Shown: piece by piece, positions 9,661 to 17,494 of the stretch
How the letters are laid out: each line of letters starts with the position of its first letter
Position numbering within the stretch: the stretch's first letter is position 1
NCBI GenBank assembly: GCA_019217005.1
Contig: JAHBNG010000076.1
Span: 5,867-69,866 of the forward strand
Length of the DNA: 64,000 nt
Origin: Chloroflexi bacterium TSY
GTDB lineage: Bacteria > Chloroflexota > Anaerolineae > Caldilineales > Caldilineaceae
Direction: 5' to 3'
Program-made: the position numbers and the translations under genes
The notes under the pieces: model-generated
Seen by the model: only the letters and a program-made list of their open reading frames with translations
Databases searched by the model: none
Told to the model about the DNA's origin: nothing

Positions 9661-9880
9661 ATAGCGAATCGGTTCATGACGACCCGCGTCCGTTAGACTT
9701 AGCGGTATGCGTCGCCAAATGTCTTTTTATAGCTCAACCGTGCAGATGGGGCCTTCTTTGCCATCTTCGCTGATTTTGACAACTTTTAGCTTCTGCCCGC
9801 ACAATGCGTGGCGGGGATCCGTTACTGTTACATGCGAAACTTCGCACGTTGTACGGCTTGGGGTAGTGACTTCATCAGGG
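9646..9880 (-). pseudogene. Second DUF5372-like fragment
   Basis: The minus-strand frame TTCEVSHVTVTDPRHALCGQ, then GKEGPICTVELYKDIWRRIP, is very close to the one at 4869-5390, at DNA and protein level, and ends at a TGA at 9646. Downstream genes of a recombinase element are absent. It marks the remains of a second copy of the same transposon, joined to the truncated intron. Confidence 0.6.
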
Positions 9881-9995
9881 TAACATTATGTCAAGCCGAC
9901 CCTTGGTGATCTCGGCCGTTTGGAAGTGGTCGCCCGTGCCATCTGATCTTGTTTGGGGTGTTGGTCGCGTCGCACCCAGGGCGGCTTACATGTGC

Positions 9996-10109
9996 GTTGG
10001 GTAGGCTAGCTCAACAATACCGTCCTGCCCGACTAGATCGCCTTCCTAACAAGAGCTTAATGCCGACGCGCCAAAGGAAACAAGCGCACGGCTTTAGCAA
10101 CTATTGGGC
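9996..10109 (+). repeat. attC-like sites upstream of the WYL regulator
   Basis: GTTGGGT at 9996 fits the GTTRRRY core. From 10044, CCTAAC, then AGAGCTTAATGCCGACGCGC and GCGCACGGCTTTAGCAACT form an imperfect long hairpin typical of attC arms, ending ATTGGGC (one mismatch to GTTRRRY) at 10109. The remaining 9881-10188 has no supported gene. No integron integrase is seen, so the assignment is tentative. Confidence 0.4.
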
Positions 10110-10188
10110 GAGAAATCCGCAAGTGCGAATTAAAGATAAGAAGCATTAGAAGAGAGTCACAATGGAAGCTCTACGGAAAATCTGATTC

Positions 10189-10881
10189 GTGAATAATAAC
10201 GAGACAAAACGGATTTCACGATTGACTGAAATCATCACCCAATTGCAGACCAAAAGGCTTTTGACCGCATCTGAACTTGCCGCCAAATTTTCAGTAAGTA
10301 TCAGGACAATTTATAGAGATATTAGAGCATTGGAACAAGCTGGCATTCCAATTTATGTTGAAGAAGGTAAAGGGTACGGAATTATGGATCATTACAGGCT
10401 CCCGCCTGTGATGTTTACAGAAAGCGAAGCAAATGCATTAATTACTGCTGAACAATTAGTTCTGAAAAACAAAGATTCATCTTTAATCAAAGATTATTCA
10501 GACGCGATCGATAAAATCAAGTCTATACTAAATCGAAATGTAAAAGACAAAGCCAACTTGCTTTCTGAACGGACACAATTCAGCCAACTCAAGGATATTG
10601 AAAGAACGAGTACTAATTTATCTGCCTTGCAATTTGCGCTGACCAATTTTTTTTTGACAAGAATTGAATATACAAATGCGACCAATAAAACTACGAACAG
10701 AACGATTGAGCCATTTGCTTTGTTAAGCGCACGGGAGGGTTGGTTATTGGTGGCGTGGTGCCGTTTGCGTAAGGAATTTCGGCATTTTCGACTGGATAGG
10801 ATTAGAAAGTTAGAGGTCCTTTCCGAAGGATTTACTCCTCACGATATGACTTTACAAGAATTTTTTGATCGCTACCACTGA
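10189..10881 (+). CDS. WYL-domain HTH transcriptional regulator (YafY-like)
   Basis: 230 residues. The N-terminal DeoR-type helix-turn-helix is at about 10-60 (RLLTASELAAKFSVSIRTIYRDIRALEQAGIP), followed by a linker and a WYL-type domain in which GWLLVAWCRLRKEFRHFRLDRI carries the conserved aromatic and basic residues. Start GTG at 10189. The coding sequence is clearly more AT-rich than its neighbours, suggesting recent transfer. It precedes the epoxide-hydrolase-like gene by 163 bp on the same strand and may regulate it; the inverted repeat CTTATGC/GCATAAG in the gap is a candidate operator. Ligand unknown. Confidence 0.88.
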   Translation: MNNNETKRISRLTEIITQLQTKRLLTASELAAKFSVSIRTIYRDIRALEQAGIPIYVEEGKGYGIMDHYRLPPVMFTESEANALITAEQLVLKNKDSSLIKDYSDAIDKIKSILNRNVKDKANLLSERTQFSQLKDIERTSTNLSALQFALTNFFLTRIEYTNATNKTTNRTIEPFALLSAREGWLLVAWCRLRKEFRHFRLDRIRKLEVLSEGFTPHDMTLQEFFDRYH

Positions 10882-10936
10882 TTTTTTAGACCCCTGACAT
10901 ACCGTTGTCACAACGCTCCTCTATAATGCTAAGGAC

Positions 10937-11000
10937 TTATGCATACCCTTGGTTTTGATACGGCGAACCGCAGCCTACTCAACCGGCGGCAGGCATAAGC
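10937..11000. promoter_or_regulatory. Inverted repeat between WYL regulator and hydrolase
   Basis: ACTTATGC near 10936-10943 faces GCATAAGCT near 10992-11000, with CCGCAGCC and ACCGGCGG between. It lies upstream of the hydrolase start at 11045 and could be an operator or an attenuator-like stem. Only the symmetry is seen; function is inferred. Confidence 0.3.
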
Positions 11001-11044
11001 TCTAATGCTGATACATTCTCAAAAAATAGTGGAGATTTTAGACA

Positions 11045-11989
11045 ATGTTTAATCCAACCGATTTTCCCAATCCCACCCTTATTTCAGTCAACGGTGTGGA
11101 ACTCGAAGTTTTTGAAGCAGGCCGACAAAATGCAGGAAAACCCATTGTACTCTGCCACGGCTGGCCAGAGCATGCCTTTTCTTGGCGCCATCAGGTGCCA
11201 GCCCTTGCCGCAGCGGGCTACCATGTCATCGTCCCAAACCAGCGGGGTTATGGCAACTCATCCCGTCCGACTGAAGTAACTGACTATGATATTGAACACT
11301 TGTCGGGTGATCTCATCGCACTTCTCGATCACTACGGATACGAAGATGCCACCTTTGTCGGTCATGACTGGGGTGCGATGATTGTTTGGGGGCTGACCTT
11401 ATTGCACCCAAACCGTGTAAATAAAGTGATAAATCTGAGCTTGCCTTACCAAGAGCGCGGAGAAAAACCCTGGCTCGAGTTCATGGAAGATATGCTTGGC
11501 GGTGACTATTATTTTGTCCACTTCAATCGACAGCCAGGTGTCGCAGACTCTGTGCTCGAAGAAAATACATTCCAGTTCCTTCGCAACTTATACCGAAAGA
11601 ACGAGCCCCTCAGAGCGCCCCAGCCAGGCATGGCGATGATTAATCTTGCCAGAGCAGAAACACCACTCGGTGAGCCCATAATGAGCGACAGCGAACTGGC
11701 CGTTTTCGTCTCCGCCTTCGAATCAACAGGGTTCACGGGCAGTATCAATTGGTACAGGAACCTTGACCGCAACTGGCACTTATTGGCGGACGTGAACCCA
11801 ATCATCCAACAGCCTACACTCATGATCTATGGCGACCGGGATGTGATCCCGAAGTCTGAAAAACTAACAGAGTTCGTGCCCAATGTGGAAGTGGTCAATC
11901 TGGATTGCGGTCATTGGATCCAGCAAGAAAAGCCGGAAGAAACAAACCAAGCGATTTTAAAATGGCTGGAACAGCAGGGTGCCACCTAG
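11045..11989 (+). CDS. Alpha/beta-fold hydrolase, epoxide-hydrolase-like
   Basis: 314 residues. The oxyanion motif HGWPE (about residue 38), nucleophile elbow GHDWGA with the catalytic Asp (about 106), acid YGDRD (about 261) and base in CGHWIQQEKPEE (about 287) form the Asp-Asp-His catalytic set of soluble epoxide hydrolases and haloalkane dehalogenase relatives. A cap region lies between about 130 and 230 and includes Tyr residues that could protonate an epoxide. Cytoplasmic, no signal peptide. Substrate unknown. It follows the WYL regulator and may be controlled by it. Confidence 0.88.
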   Translation: MFNPTDFPNPTLISVNGVELEVFEAGRQNAGKPIVLCHGWPEHAFSWRHQVPALAAAGYHVIVPNQRGYGNSSRPTEVTDYDIEHLSGDLIALLDHYGYEDATFVGHDWGAMIVWGLTLLHPNRVNKVINLSLPYQERGEKPWLEFMEDMLGGDYYFVHFNRQPGVADSVLEENTFQFLRNLYRKNEPLRAPQPGMAMINLARAETPLGEPIMSDSELAVFVSAFESTGFTGSINWYRNLDRNWHLLADVNPIIQQPTLMIYGDRDVIPKSEKLTEFVPNVEVVNLDCGHWIQQEKPEETNQAILKWLEQQGAT

Positions 11990-12603
11990 TTGTGTATTCC
12001 ACTGACCTTGTTCACGGTTTTGGTCTCAACCGACTGATTGGTGTTTTGTGGTTTATGGTAGCGGTTCAACGACCGTGAGACACTTGGGGGCTTTTGCTTA
12101 AGGAGGATTTTTGGCTCATCGTAACTGACCCAAGGAGTGACGCTGCCGCTCACCAAGCAAATAAGCCCCCCAAAGCTAAAAACTAGCTTCTAAACAACTG
12201 AATGGCTGGTGTTAATCAATCATTCAGTTATCTACTTTATATATACGCACAGAATATGGGAAATACTTCAAGAAAAAAACTCTTCATTTAAATAGAAATT
12301 GTCTTGAATTAATTAGAAAGAAATCTTCTGTGCAATAATACTTGCTCATCGTAGAATAACCATATAACAAGGTTTTGCAACTGACAATTTTTTTGTCACG
12401 CCAGCTGCTTACGCACCTGACGCGCCAACCCTTCGGGACAAAATTGCAGCTGAAAACGGCGTTGGCCGCTTGCATGGAAAATCGAGACAGGATGAGTAAT
12501 ACCGAAAGCTGGTATGAGACACCCATTTGGTCGAGTAGTTGCAACGAAAATGACAACGTGGATGTTGCACTCACACAATCGCTACTCTCAGAGATAATAG
12601 CGC
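11990..12603. other. Noncoding stretch with two stem structures
   Basis: GGGGGCTTTTGCTT near 12086 pairs with AAGCAAATAAGCCCCC near 12157, and AACTGAATG near 12196 pairs with CATTCAGTT near 12226. The second, after the hydrolase, may act as a terminator. Short frames on both strands at 12284-12646 show no family features and are not called. Confidence 0.35.
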
Positions 12604-12632
12604 TTGACAATATTACCGTGAGACGGTAATAT
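12604..12632 (+). promoter_or_regulatory. higBA promoter with overlapping operator
   Basis: TTGACA at 12604-12609 and TAATAT at 12627-12632, 17 bp apart, form a near-consensus sigma70 promoter. A perfect palindrome with 10 bp arms (12610-12632, core TTACCGTGAGACGGTAA) fills the spacer and covers the -10. The toxin ATG begins at 12639, about where transcription should start, so the mRNA may be leaderless. The antitoxin is the likely repressor binding the palindrome. Confidence 0.75.
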
Positions 12633-12638
12633 ATCGCT

Positions 12639-12920
12639 ATGATCAAGTCCTTTAAAGATAGCGAAACTGAAAAGGTGTTTCAACGCACCTTCTCTCGCAG
12701 ACTCCCACAAGATATTCAACGCACGGCTTATCGTAAACTGGCTTATCTCCATTCAGCGAAGGAGTTGAAAGAACTGTTGCTCCCGCTGTCGAATCGTTTA
12801 GAGAAACTAGCAGGGGATCGGCAAGGACAGTATAGCATTCGTGTTAATGACCAGTGGTGCATTGGCTTTACATGGCAAGATGGTGATGCGTATGACGTCG
12901 AGATTGTGGATTATCATTAA
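12639..12920 (+). CDS. higB: HigB-family mRNA-cleaving toxin
   Basis: 93 residues, RelE/ParE superfamily. The order of conserved parts (MIKSFKD start, RLEKLAGDRQGQYSIRVNDQWCIGFTW, DAYDVEIVDYH end) is that of HigB/HigB-1 ribosome-dependent endoribonucleases. Toxin-first gene order, 11 bp before the antitoxin gene, is typical of higBA. Promoter and operator are directly upstream with practically no leader. It should inhibit translation when free of HigA. Confidence 0.92.
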   Translation: MIKSFKDSETEKVFQRTFSRRLPQDIQRTAYRKLAYLHSAKELKELLLPLSNRLEKLAGDRQGQYSIRVNDQWCIGFTWQDGDAYDVEIVDYH

Positions 12921-12931
12921 GCGGAGACGAG

Positions 12932-13258
12932 ATGAATAACAAAAAGATTGCGCCGGTTCATCCCGGTGAAGTATTGCTTGAAGACTTTCTCAAGCCACTA
13001 GGCATTAGTCAGTATCGATTAGCCAAAGAGATGAATGTCTATCCACGGAAGATTAACGAAATTATTCATGGTAAACGCTCGATTACTGCCGATACGGCAT
13101 TGCGTTTATCCCATTATTTTGGAACCTCAGCTGAGCTATGGATGAATCTTCAAGCACTCTATGATCTGGAAACGACTCGAGATGCGCTTGAAGAACAGAT
13201 ACGAAGCGAAGTAAGACCTAGAGAGCAAGTCGACATATCCCTAGCTGCTCTCGCATAA
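12932..13258 (+). CDS. higA: HigA-family antitoxin
   Basis: 108 residues with an XRE helix-turn-helix. PVHPGEVLLEDFLKPLGISQYRLAKEMNV, then INEIIHGKRSITADTALRLSHYFGTSAELWMNLQ is the standard HigA/VapI pattern. A GGAG site precedes the ATG. It neutralises HigB and, with it, probably represses the operon at the palindrome 12610-12632. Confidence 0.93.
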   Translation: MNNKKIAPVHPGEVLLEDFLKPLGISQYRLAKEMNVYPRKINEIIHGKRSITADTALRLSHYFGTSAELWMNLQALYDLETTRDALEEQIRSEVRPREQVDISLAALA

Positions 13259-13381
13259 TTGCTCCTCTAGTCTTGTGATTACCCAAGTACTATCGGATTA
13301 AGGAATCAAGATCAAATAAAAGGCGAAAGTTAGAGAGCCAGGAAGTTGCTGGTGAGCGTCGAAAAGTGTAATGTAGTGGTT

Positions 13382-13665
13382 ATGAAAAAATTAGAGCCAT
13401 ACGGAGCAGAGATCGAGGAACAGATGAAAAATCTGTATCAATCCTTGTCCGAGAAAGACCGAAGACGTTAAGCAGCAATCGAGGCCAAAAAATTAGGTTA
13501 TGAAGGCATAAGCTATATTTGCCGGTTGTTCGGCTGTAGTGAAAAAAGTGTCAAGCACGGCTTGTCAGAATTGGCAAGTCCCATCTCAGCCACCGAGAAA
13601 CGCATAAGAGAAGCGGGAGGTGGACGTAAAAGCATTTTGGAAACAAAGCCTGAGCTAGAACCGTC
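13382..13665 (+). pseudogene. ISAzo13-like transposase N-terminal remnant
   Basis: MKKLEPYGAEIEEQMKNLYQ, then SLSEKDRRR, a TAA stop at 13469-13471 where a residue is expected, and AAIEAKKLGYEGISYICRLFGCSEKSVKHGLSEL, RIREAGGGRKSILETKPELE. This is the N-terminal helix-turn-helix region of ISAzo13-family transposases. The catalytic DDE part is absent; similarity ends near 13665. Confidence 0.7.
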
Positions 13666-13685
13666 GAATCGGATTTCGGTCAGTC

Positions 13686-14046
13686 TGCTCGACCCCGCTT
13701 CATACATAGGGGAGATATTCCAGATGTTCAGTGGCTTACAGAGACAGCCAGAGAAGAAGGCGAATATGATCTTGATGGTTCTGTTGCCCACTATAATGCA
13801 ACTGATAATGAGATCTATGCTGATGAAAACCATGCTGTGCTTGTCATGCACAAGCGAGCGCTGATTGAAGAACTAACACCAGTTTGCGCTAGTGTATCAG
13901 TACTGGAAAATGCGGCTCATGAAGCAGTTAAATTTGGGTCTACAATGTGCCTTCAGCAAAAAGTAATGTCAGCAAAGCGCATATTTACGCTGAAAAGCGG
14001 TTCGCCTTGGTCTGATAGAGATTTAGATGAAGAACTGATGTGGTAA
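13686..14046 (+). pseudogene. Unrecognised open-frame fragment upstream of xisH
   Basis: A frame open from about 13670 to 14046 reads GDIPDVQWLTETAREEGEYD, then ADENHAVLVMHKRALIEELT. No start codon fits a conserved N-terminus (the first is a GTG at 13837) and no family is recognised. It directly follows the transposase remnant and ends 10 bp before xisH, so it may be the 3' part of a gene cut by that insertion. Confidence 0.35.
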
Positions 14047-14056
14047 AATAGACATA

Positions 14057-14341
14057 ATGGCACAAAAAGACATTTATCACGAAATAGTCATCAAGGCATT
14101 GGACAAAGAGGACTGGAAAATCACAGATGATCCATTCCGTGTTCGTATAGGACGGAAGCGTCTGAAAATGGATTTGGGCGCGGAACGATTGATTAGTGCC
14201 GAGAAAGGTATGCACAAAATCGTTGTCGAAATCAAGAGCTTTGTCGGTCGCTCCGATGTCAAAGACTTACAGCAAGCCTTGAATGGATACCCAACTAAAC
14301 TACCCAGAGATTGTAAAAAAGATACTAAAGGAATACGCTGA
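14057..14341 (+). pseudogene. xisH: XisH-like protein, C-terminal half deleted
   Basis: The N-terminal part matches XisH (fdxN element excision controlling factor; PD-(D/E)XK fold): KDIYHEIVIKALDKEDWKIT, DLGAERLISAEKG and IVVEIKSFVGRSDVKDLQQAL, which include the likely nuclease-fold motif with D, E-x-K. After about residue 75 the normal sequence (about 60 more residues) is missing and the frame runs into the start of xisI in another phase, giving an unrelated tail. The deletion joined the two genes with a 59 bp overlap. Probably nonfunctional. Confidence 0.75.
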
Positions 14342-14618
14342 TCTTTTTTCCGAAGGTAGTAAACACCCGCTTCGCACTGTCTTTGACGACGTTAACCAGA
14401 GTTATTTACTCCTTGCTTCTAACTGGTATGGTCGTGAATACATTCATCATACGTCAATTCACATCGACATTATCAACGATAAGATTTGGATTCAGTATGA
14501 TGATACCGAAGAAGGCGTTGCGACGGATCTGCTAGGGGCTGGTGTCCCTGCTCACGATATTGTTTTGGGTTTTCGCCCTGCTGAATTACGACAGTACACG
14601 GAGTTTGCGGTCGCATAA
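14283..14618 (+). CDS. xisI: XisI family protein
   Basis: 111 residues of full family length. The pattern YPEIVKKILKEYADLF, FDDVNQSYLLLASNWYGREYIHHTSIHIDIINDKIWIQYDDTEEGVATDLLGAGVPAHDIVLGF is typical of XisI. In cyanobacteria xisH and xisI influence excision of the fdxN element, and such pairs are widespread in genomes without it, where they behave like toxin-antitoxin-type or nuclease modules (role uncertain). It begins inside the truncated xisH frame. Confidence 0.88.
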   Translation: MDTQLNYPEIVKKILKEYADLFSEGSKHPLRTVFDDVNQSYLLLASNWYGREYIHHTSIHIDIINDKIWIQYDDTEEGVATDLLGAGVPAHDIVLGFRPAELRQYTEFAVA

Positions 14619-14637
14619 CAGAAATGTGACTATGTGG

Positions 14638-14685
14638 CGTGAAATTGAGTGGATATTCGGAGCGGGTCGTCTACGGTCTTGATCG
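14638..14685. repeat. Dispersed about 45 bp repeat, copy 2
   Basis: CGTGAAATTG, then ATATTCGGAGCGGGTCGTCTA in close match to 6771-6815. It directly follows xisI. The remainder up to 14870 is noncoding. Confidence 0.4.
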
Positions 14686-14870
14686 GGTGGCGTGGAACCG
14701 GCTAGGCAACATCCGCTCTACCTGACTAGGGGAGATCTAGCGTGTTTGCATCCAGTTTGGAGTCGGCGTAGACTTCATCGCAGAGAGTTGATCGGTTCGC
14801 GTTCCCTGTCAGGTAAGCTCGGCGTTAACGGCGGCTTTAACTGAGCGTTGGCGTTCAGCTCATAAGGCAA

Positions 14871-15833
14871 TCAATAGTTCGGATGAAACGCCCGCACCGG
14901 ATTCTCCACCATCATTGTCTGAATCTGTTCATCCGTCACCCCCAACTTGCGCAGGCGGGGCAGGAACGACTCAAAGATGTGACAATAGCCTGAACCACCA
15001 CCAAAGCGCATTTCGTGTCCACGGTTGCGGTCGTGGGAGATCATCAAATGGCGAACGTAACCACGTTCAATCAGCGCATGGATCAGTTCCGCACGTGTTT
15101 GATCGAGCATCCAATGTTCTTTACCGATGACGTCAAATTGGATGAAGCACCCCTCATTGGCTAAGGTGGAAAGCACGTCGATATCGGGCCGTTCATCCAC
15201 GTGCCCCACAATGAGACGGGATGGTTTGACGCCCATTTCCTTGAGGATCGCCAGCTGCTGGACGCCGACGCTGCCGCCAGGCACTTCCTGACGACGGGAG
15301 CCGGTTGTGTGGGTCGTGATGGCTACCCCAGTCCGTTGCTGGGCCACTGCCACTGCCCGCAATACCTTCTCCTCAATGCCCTCCACATGAGAACGATGAA
15401 TGGCCGATTTGACCACCCCACAGCGCCGCTGACTGTCACCGACACCATCAACCAACTCTTGCGTGATATGATCGACCAACTCATTATCAGCCATTTCGGT
15501 CACAAATTGGGGCATGCAAGGTTCGATGTAATAGCCCGCCGTCGCAATAATCTGGACGCCCGATGCCTCGGACAAGCGGGCCAACACATCCAGATCGCGC
15601 CCCCAACCATCACATGTCACCTCTACAATCGAATTGCCACCAACTTCACGGTAGGCGATTAGTTCCGCCGTCATCTGCTCAAAATTGTCAAGCCGCATGT
15701 AGGATGCTGTAGAGCGAGTGACACCCAAAAGATCGGCGCGGGGACAGAGTCGTTGATCACACCAGATATGTTCATGGGGTAGGCAGACGCCCAGTTCATC
15801 AGGGCGAATTGGACCAAGTACGGTTTGAATCAT
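14871..15833 (-). CDS. Phosphotriesterase-family metal-dependent hydrolase
   Basis: 320 residues, amidohydrolase TIM barrel. Metal ligands are all visible: PHEHIW (HxH, about residues 20-22), the bridging Lys in GVVKSAIHRS (about 140), THTT (about 174), GHVDE (about 209) and SHDRNR (about 267). It may act as a lactonase or phosphoesterase; the true substrate of such PTE-like proteins cannot be read from sequence. It is the second gene after an isochorismatase-fold protein on the same strand, about 97 bp away, so the two may be co-transcribed. Confidence 0.9.
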   Translation of the reverse strand: MIQTVLGPIRPDELGVCLPHEHIWCDQRLCPRADLLGVTRSTASYMRLDNFEQMTAELIAYREVGGNSIVEVTCDGWGRDLDVLARLSEASGVQIIATAGYYIEPCMPQFVTEMADNELVDHITQELVDGVGDSQRRCGVVKSAIHRSHVEGIEEKVLRAVAVAQQRTGVAITTHTTGSRRQEVPGGSVGVQQLAILKEMGVKPSRLIVGHVDERPDIDVLSTLANEGCFIQFDVIGKEHWMLDQTRAELIHALIERGYVRHLMISHDRNRGHEMRFGGGSGYCHIFESFLPRLRKLGVTDEQIQTMMVENPVRAFHPNY

Positions 15834-15929
15834 ATCATACCCCTTTGCAGAGTTCAGAACCCGTCTGCTATCGAGTAGAGGATTGTTATCAGTTGGTGAT
15901 AGTGTATGGGTTTTCTGATACCATGTTTG

Positions 15930-16622
15930 TCACACATGCACACACTCCTCGTCAGACAAGCGTGCCAACAGATCCAGCAGTTCACCAGTGGTCCGTAACT
16001 TAATCAATCCATGCGCGAGTTCACCACGCGTCTGCTTCTCACCCGCTTGGGTAAGGGCAACCACGCCGTCGCTCACCACAAGCACGCTGATGCCATGGTC
16101 TGCCAAGTCCAAACTGCTTTGGCGGATACCAAATTCGAACATGGCGCCAAGCAAAATCGCATTGTGAATGTTGGCCGTTGTTAGATATTGCACAAATGCA
16201 GGATCGGCCAACGCACTCCAACCCGGCTTAGTGAAAATCAGTTCCTCTGATGTCGGGGCAACGTCTTTGGGAAAGGCCCCGTCAGGCCCGTTCAAATCCC
16301 AGGTCCAGCCGGTTGCTGTTTGAAAGGCTGAAGGTTGCTCCGGTGGACGATAGCCCAGACAAGAGTAGACAACGTTGATTCCCAGCGAACGAACTGTCTC
16401 TAAAGTCCGACAAATATTGGGTCGAACAAGGGCTAGAGCCTCTCTATACTCATCAAATTCACGCATCAATACTTTTGACCGTGCGCGTTGAACCAACCAG
16501 CCCGCTTCCCAATTGGTAAAAGGGGCATGTAAATCCTGGGCAAGCACAATCGTGTGCTGCCTGTGAAGCACAATGCGAGGTACTTCGTTGGTGAGGAGTG
16601 GGAGTGGATGGCGGGCGATCAT
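15930..16622 (-). CDS. Isochorismatase-fold protein lacking the catalytic cysteine
   Basis: 230 residues of the cysteine hydrolase (isochorismatase-like) superfamily. The catalytic Asp is in AQDLHAPF (about residue 30) and Lys in FTKPGWSA (about 131). In the segment GAMFEFGIRQSSLDLADHG, where a Cys normally sits (G-x-x-x-x-x-C-V), a Gly is found. The enzyme may be inactive, have another mechanism, or act as a binding protein. It lies upstream of the phosphotriesterase-like gene, suggesting a shared catabolic role that is not identifiable. Confidence 0.78.
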   Translation of the reverse strand: MIARHPLPLLTNEVPRIVLHRQHTIVLAQDLHAPFTNWEAGWLVQRARSKVLMREFDEYREALALVRPNICRTLETVRSLGINVVYSCLGYRPPEQPSAFQTATGWTWDLNGPDGAFPKDVAPTSEELIFTKPGWSALADPAFVQYLTTANIHNAILLGAMFEFGIRQSSLDLADHGISVLVVSDGVVALTQAGEKQTRGELAHGLIKLRTTGELLDLLARLSDEECVHV

Positions 16623-17440
16623 ACTTCAGTTTCAATAGGTTGCTGACGCATCAAAGACATAGCCGAGTCCTTGCTCGTCGACGTGCGCACGGAGATAGTA
16701 ATTCATGCGGGAGCCAATAAAGCCATGCAAGCCGCTTGCCATCTTTTTTTATCCTCTGTGTCTGATATTTCTGCTATATCTAGCTCGAGTAGCGATGCCA
16801 TTCTTCCCCTTGCATGTGATGATAGAATTTCCCATTCCCGACTGTTCTTCTCTATTATTCTATCGCTTGTCAAAGATGTCTGCAAACCTGGCTATAGGAT
16901 CAACCTAGGACTTCTCAACCTCAGCCAGCCCCAACACTTTGCTATCACCTCAATGACCATGAACTCATTGATTGGGCTGCGGCCACCGCCACCGATGGCT
17001 GCGCCGCGCAAACAGGGCACGTTAAACTGGTTGGGGATCACGGTCTACGATTCGCCGCAGGCTTCAGTCGGCCAGACGATGGGGTCGAAACGTTGTTCGC
17101 ACTTGCGCTAGACGGAACGGTGGTGAATCGACCAGCGCAGCAGTTGCGTTGTGAGCCACTCCAAAGTCGGCCCGCTAAATGAGCCATTCGAGTTTCCTTT
17201 CTTGACCAGGGGAGAGGGTGATTGGCACAAGGTGCTATACTTTGCATGCTGAGGGATAAGCGGAAGAGGGGAACGATGATTCTGTGATGGGTACCCATCA
17301 CAGGGTATACAGTAGATAGACCGCCTGCCCTTGTATGGATATGGTATACTTAGTGCTTATCCGAAAAGTTCTGTGACGGTGCATGCTCACTCGAGACGCT
17401 AGTCGGACTCACAACCACTTTTCGGATAGGTTCTTAGATC
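16623..17440. other. Noncoding stretch with one unassigned open frame and an inverted repeat
   Basis: An open plus-strand frame from about 16899 to 17170 contains VKLVGDHGLRFAAGFSRPDD and ETLFALALDGTVVNRPAQQ, protein-like but without a start or a recognised family. At 17360-17427, TATCCGAAAAG faces CTTTTCGGATA in inverted orientation, followed by GGTTCTTA. The unit CGGATAGGTTCTTA recurs at 32087, so this is probably a small decayed insertion. Confidence 0.35.
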
Positions 17441-17494
17441 ATGTTCTCGCTTCTGGAATGGCAAGAGAGACTGATGAAAAAACGAGACTCAATC

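Noticed and set aside
9949..10149. 66-codon frame upstream of the WYL regulator
   Set aside because: Runs through attC-like repeats, lacks a ribosome-binding site and family features.
12375..12646. Short frames before higB on both strands
   Set aside because: No recognisable domains and the region carries the higBA promoter; not supported as genes.
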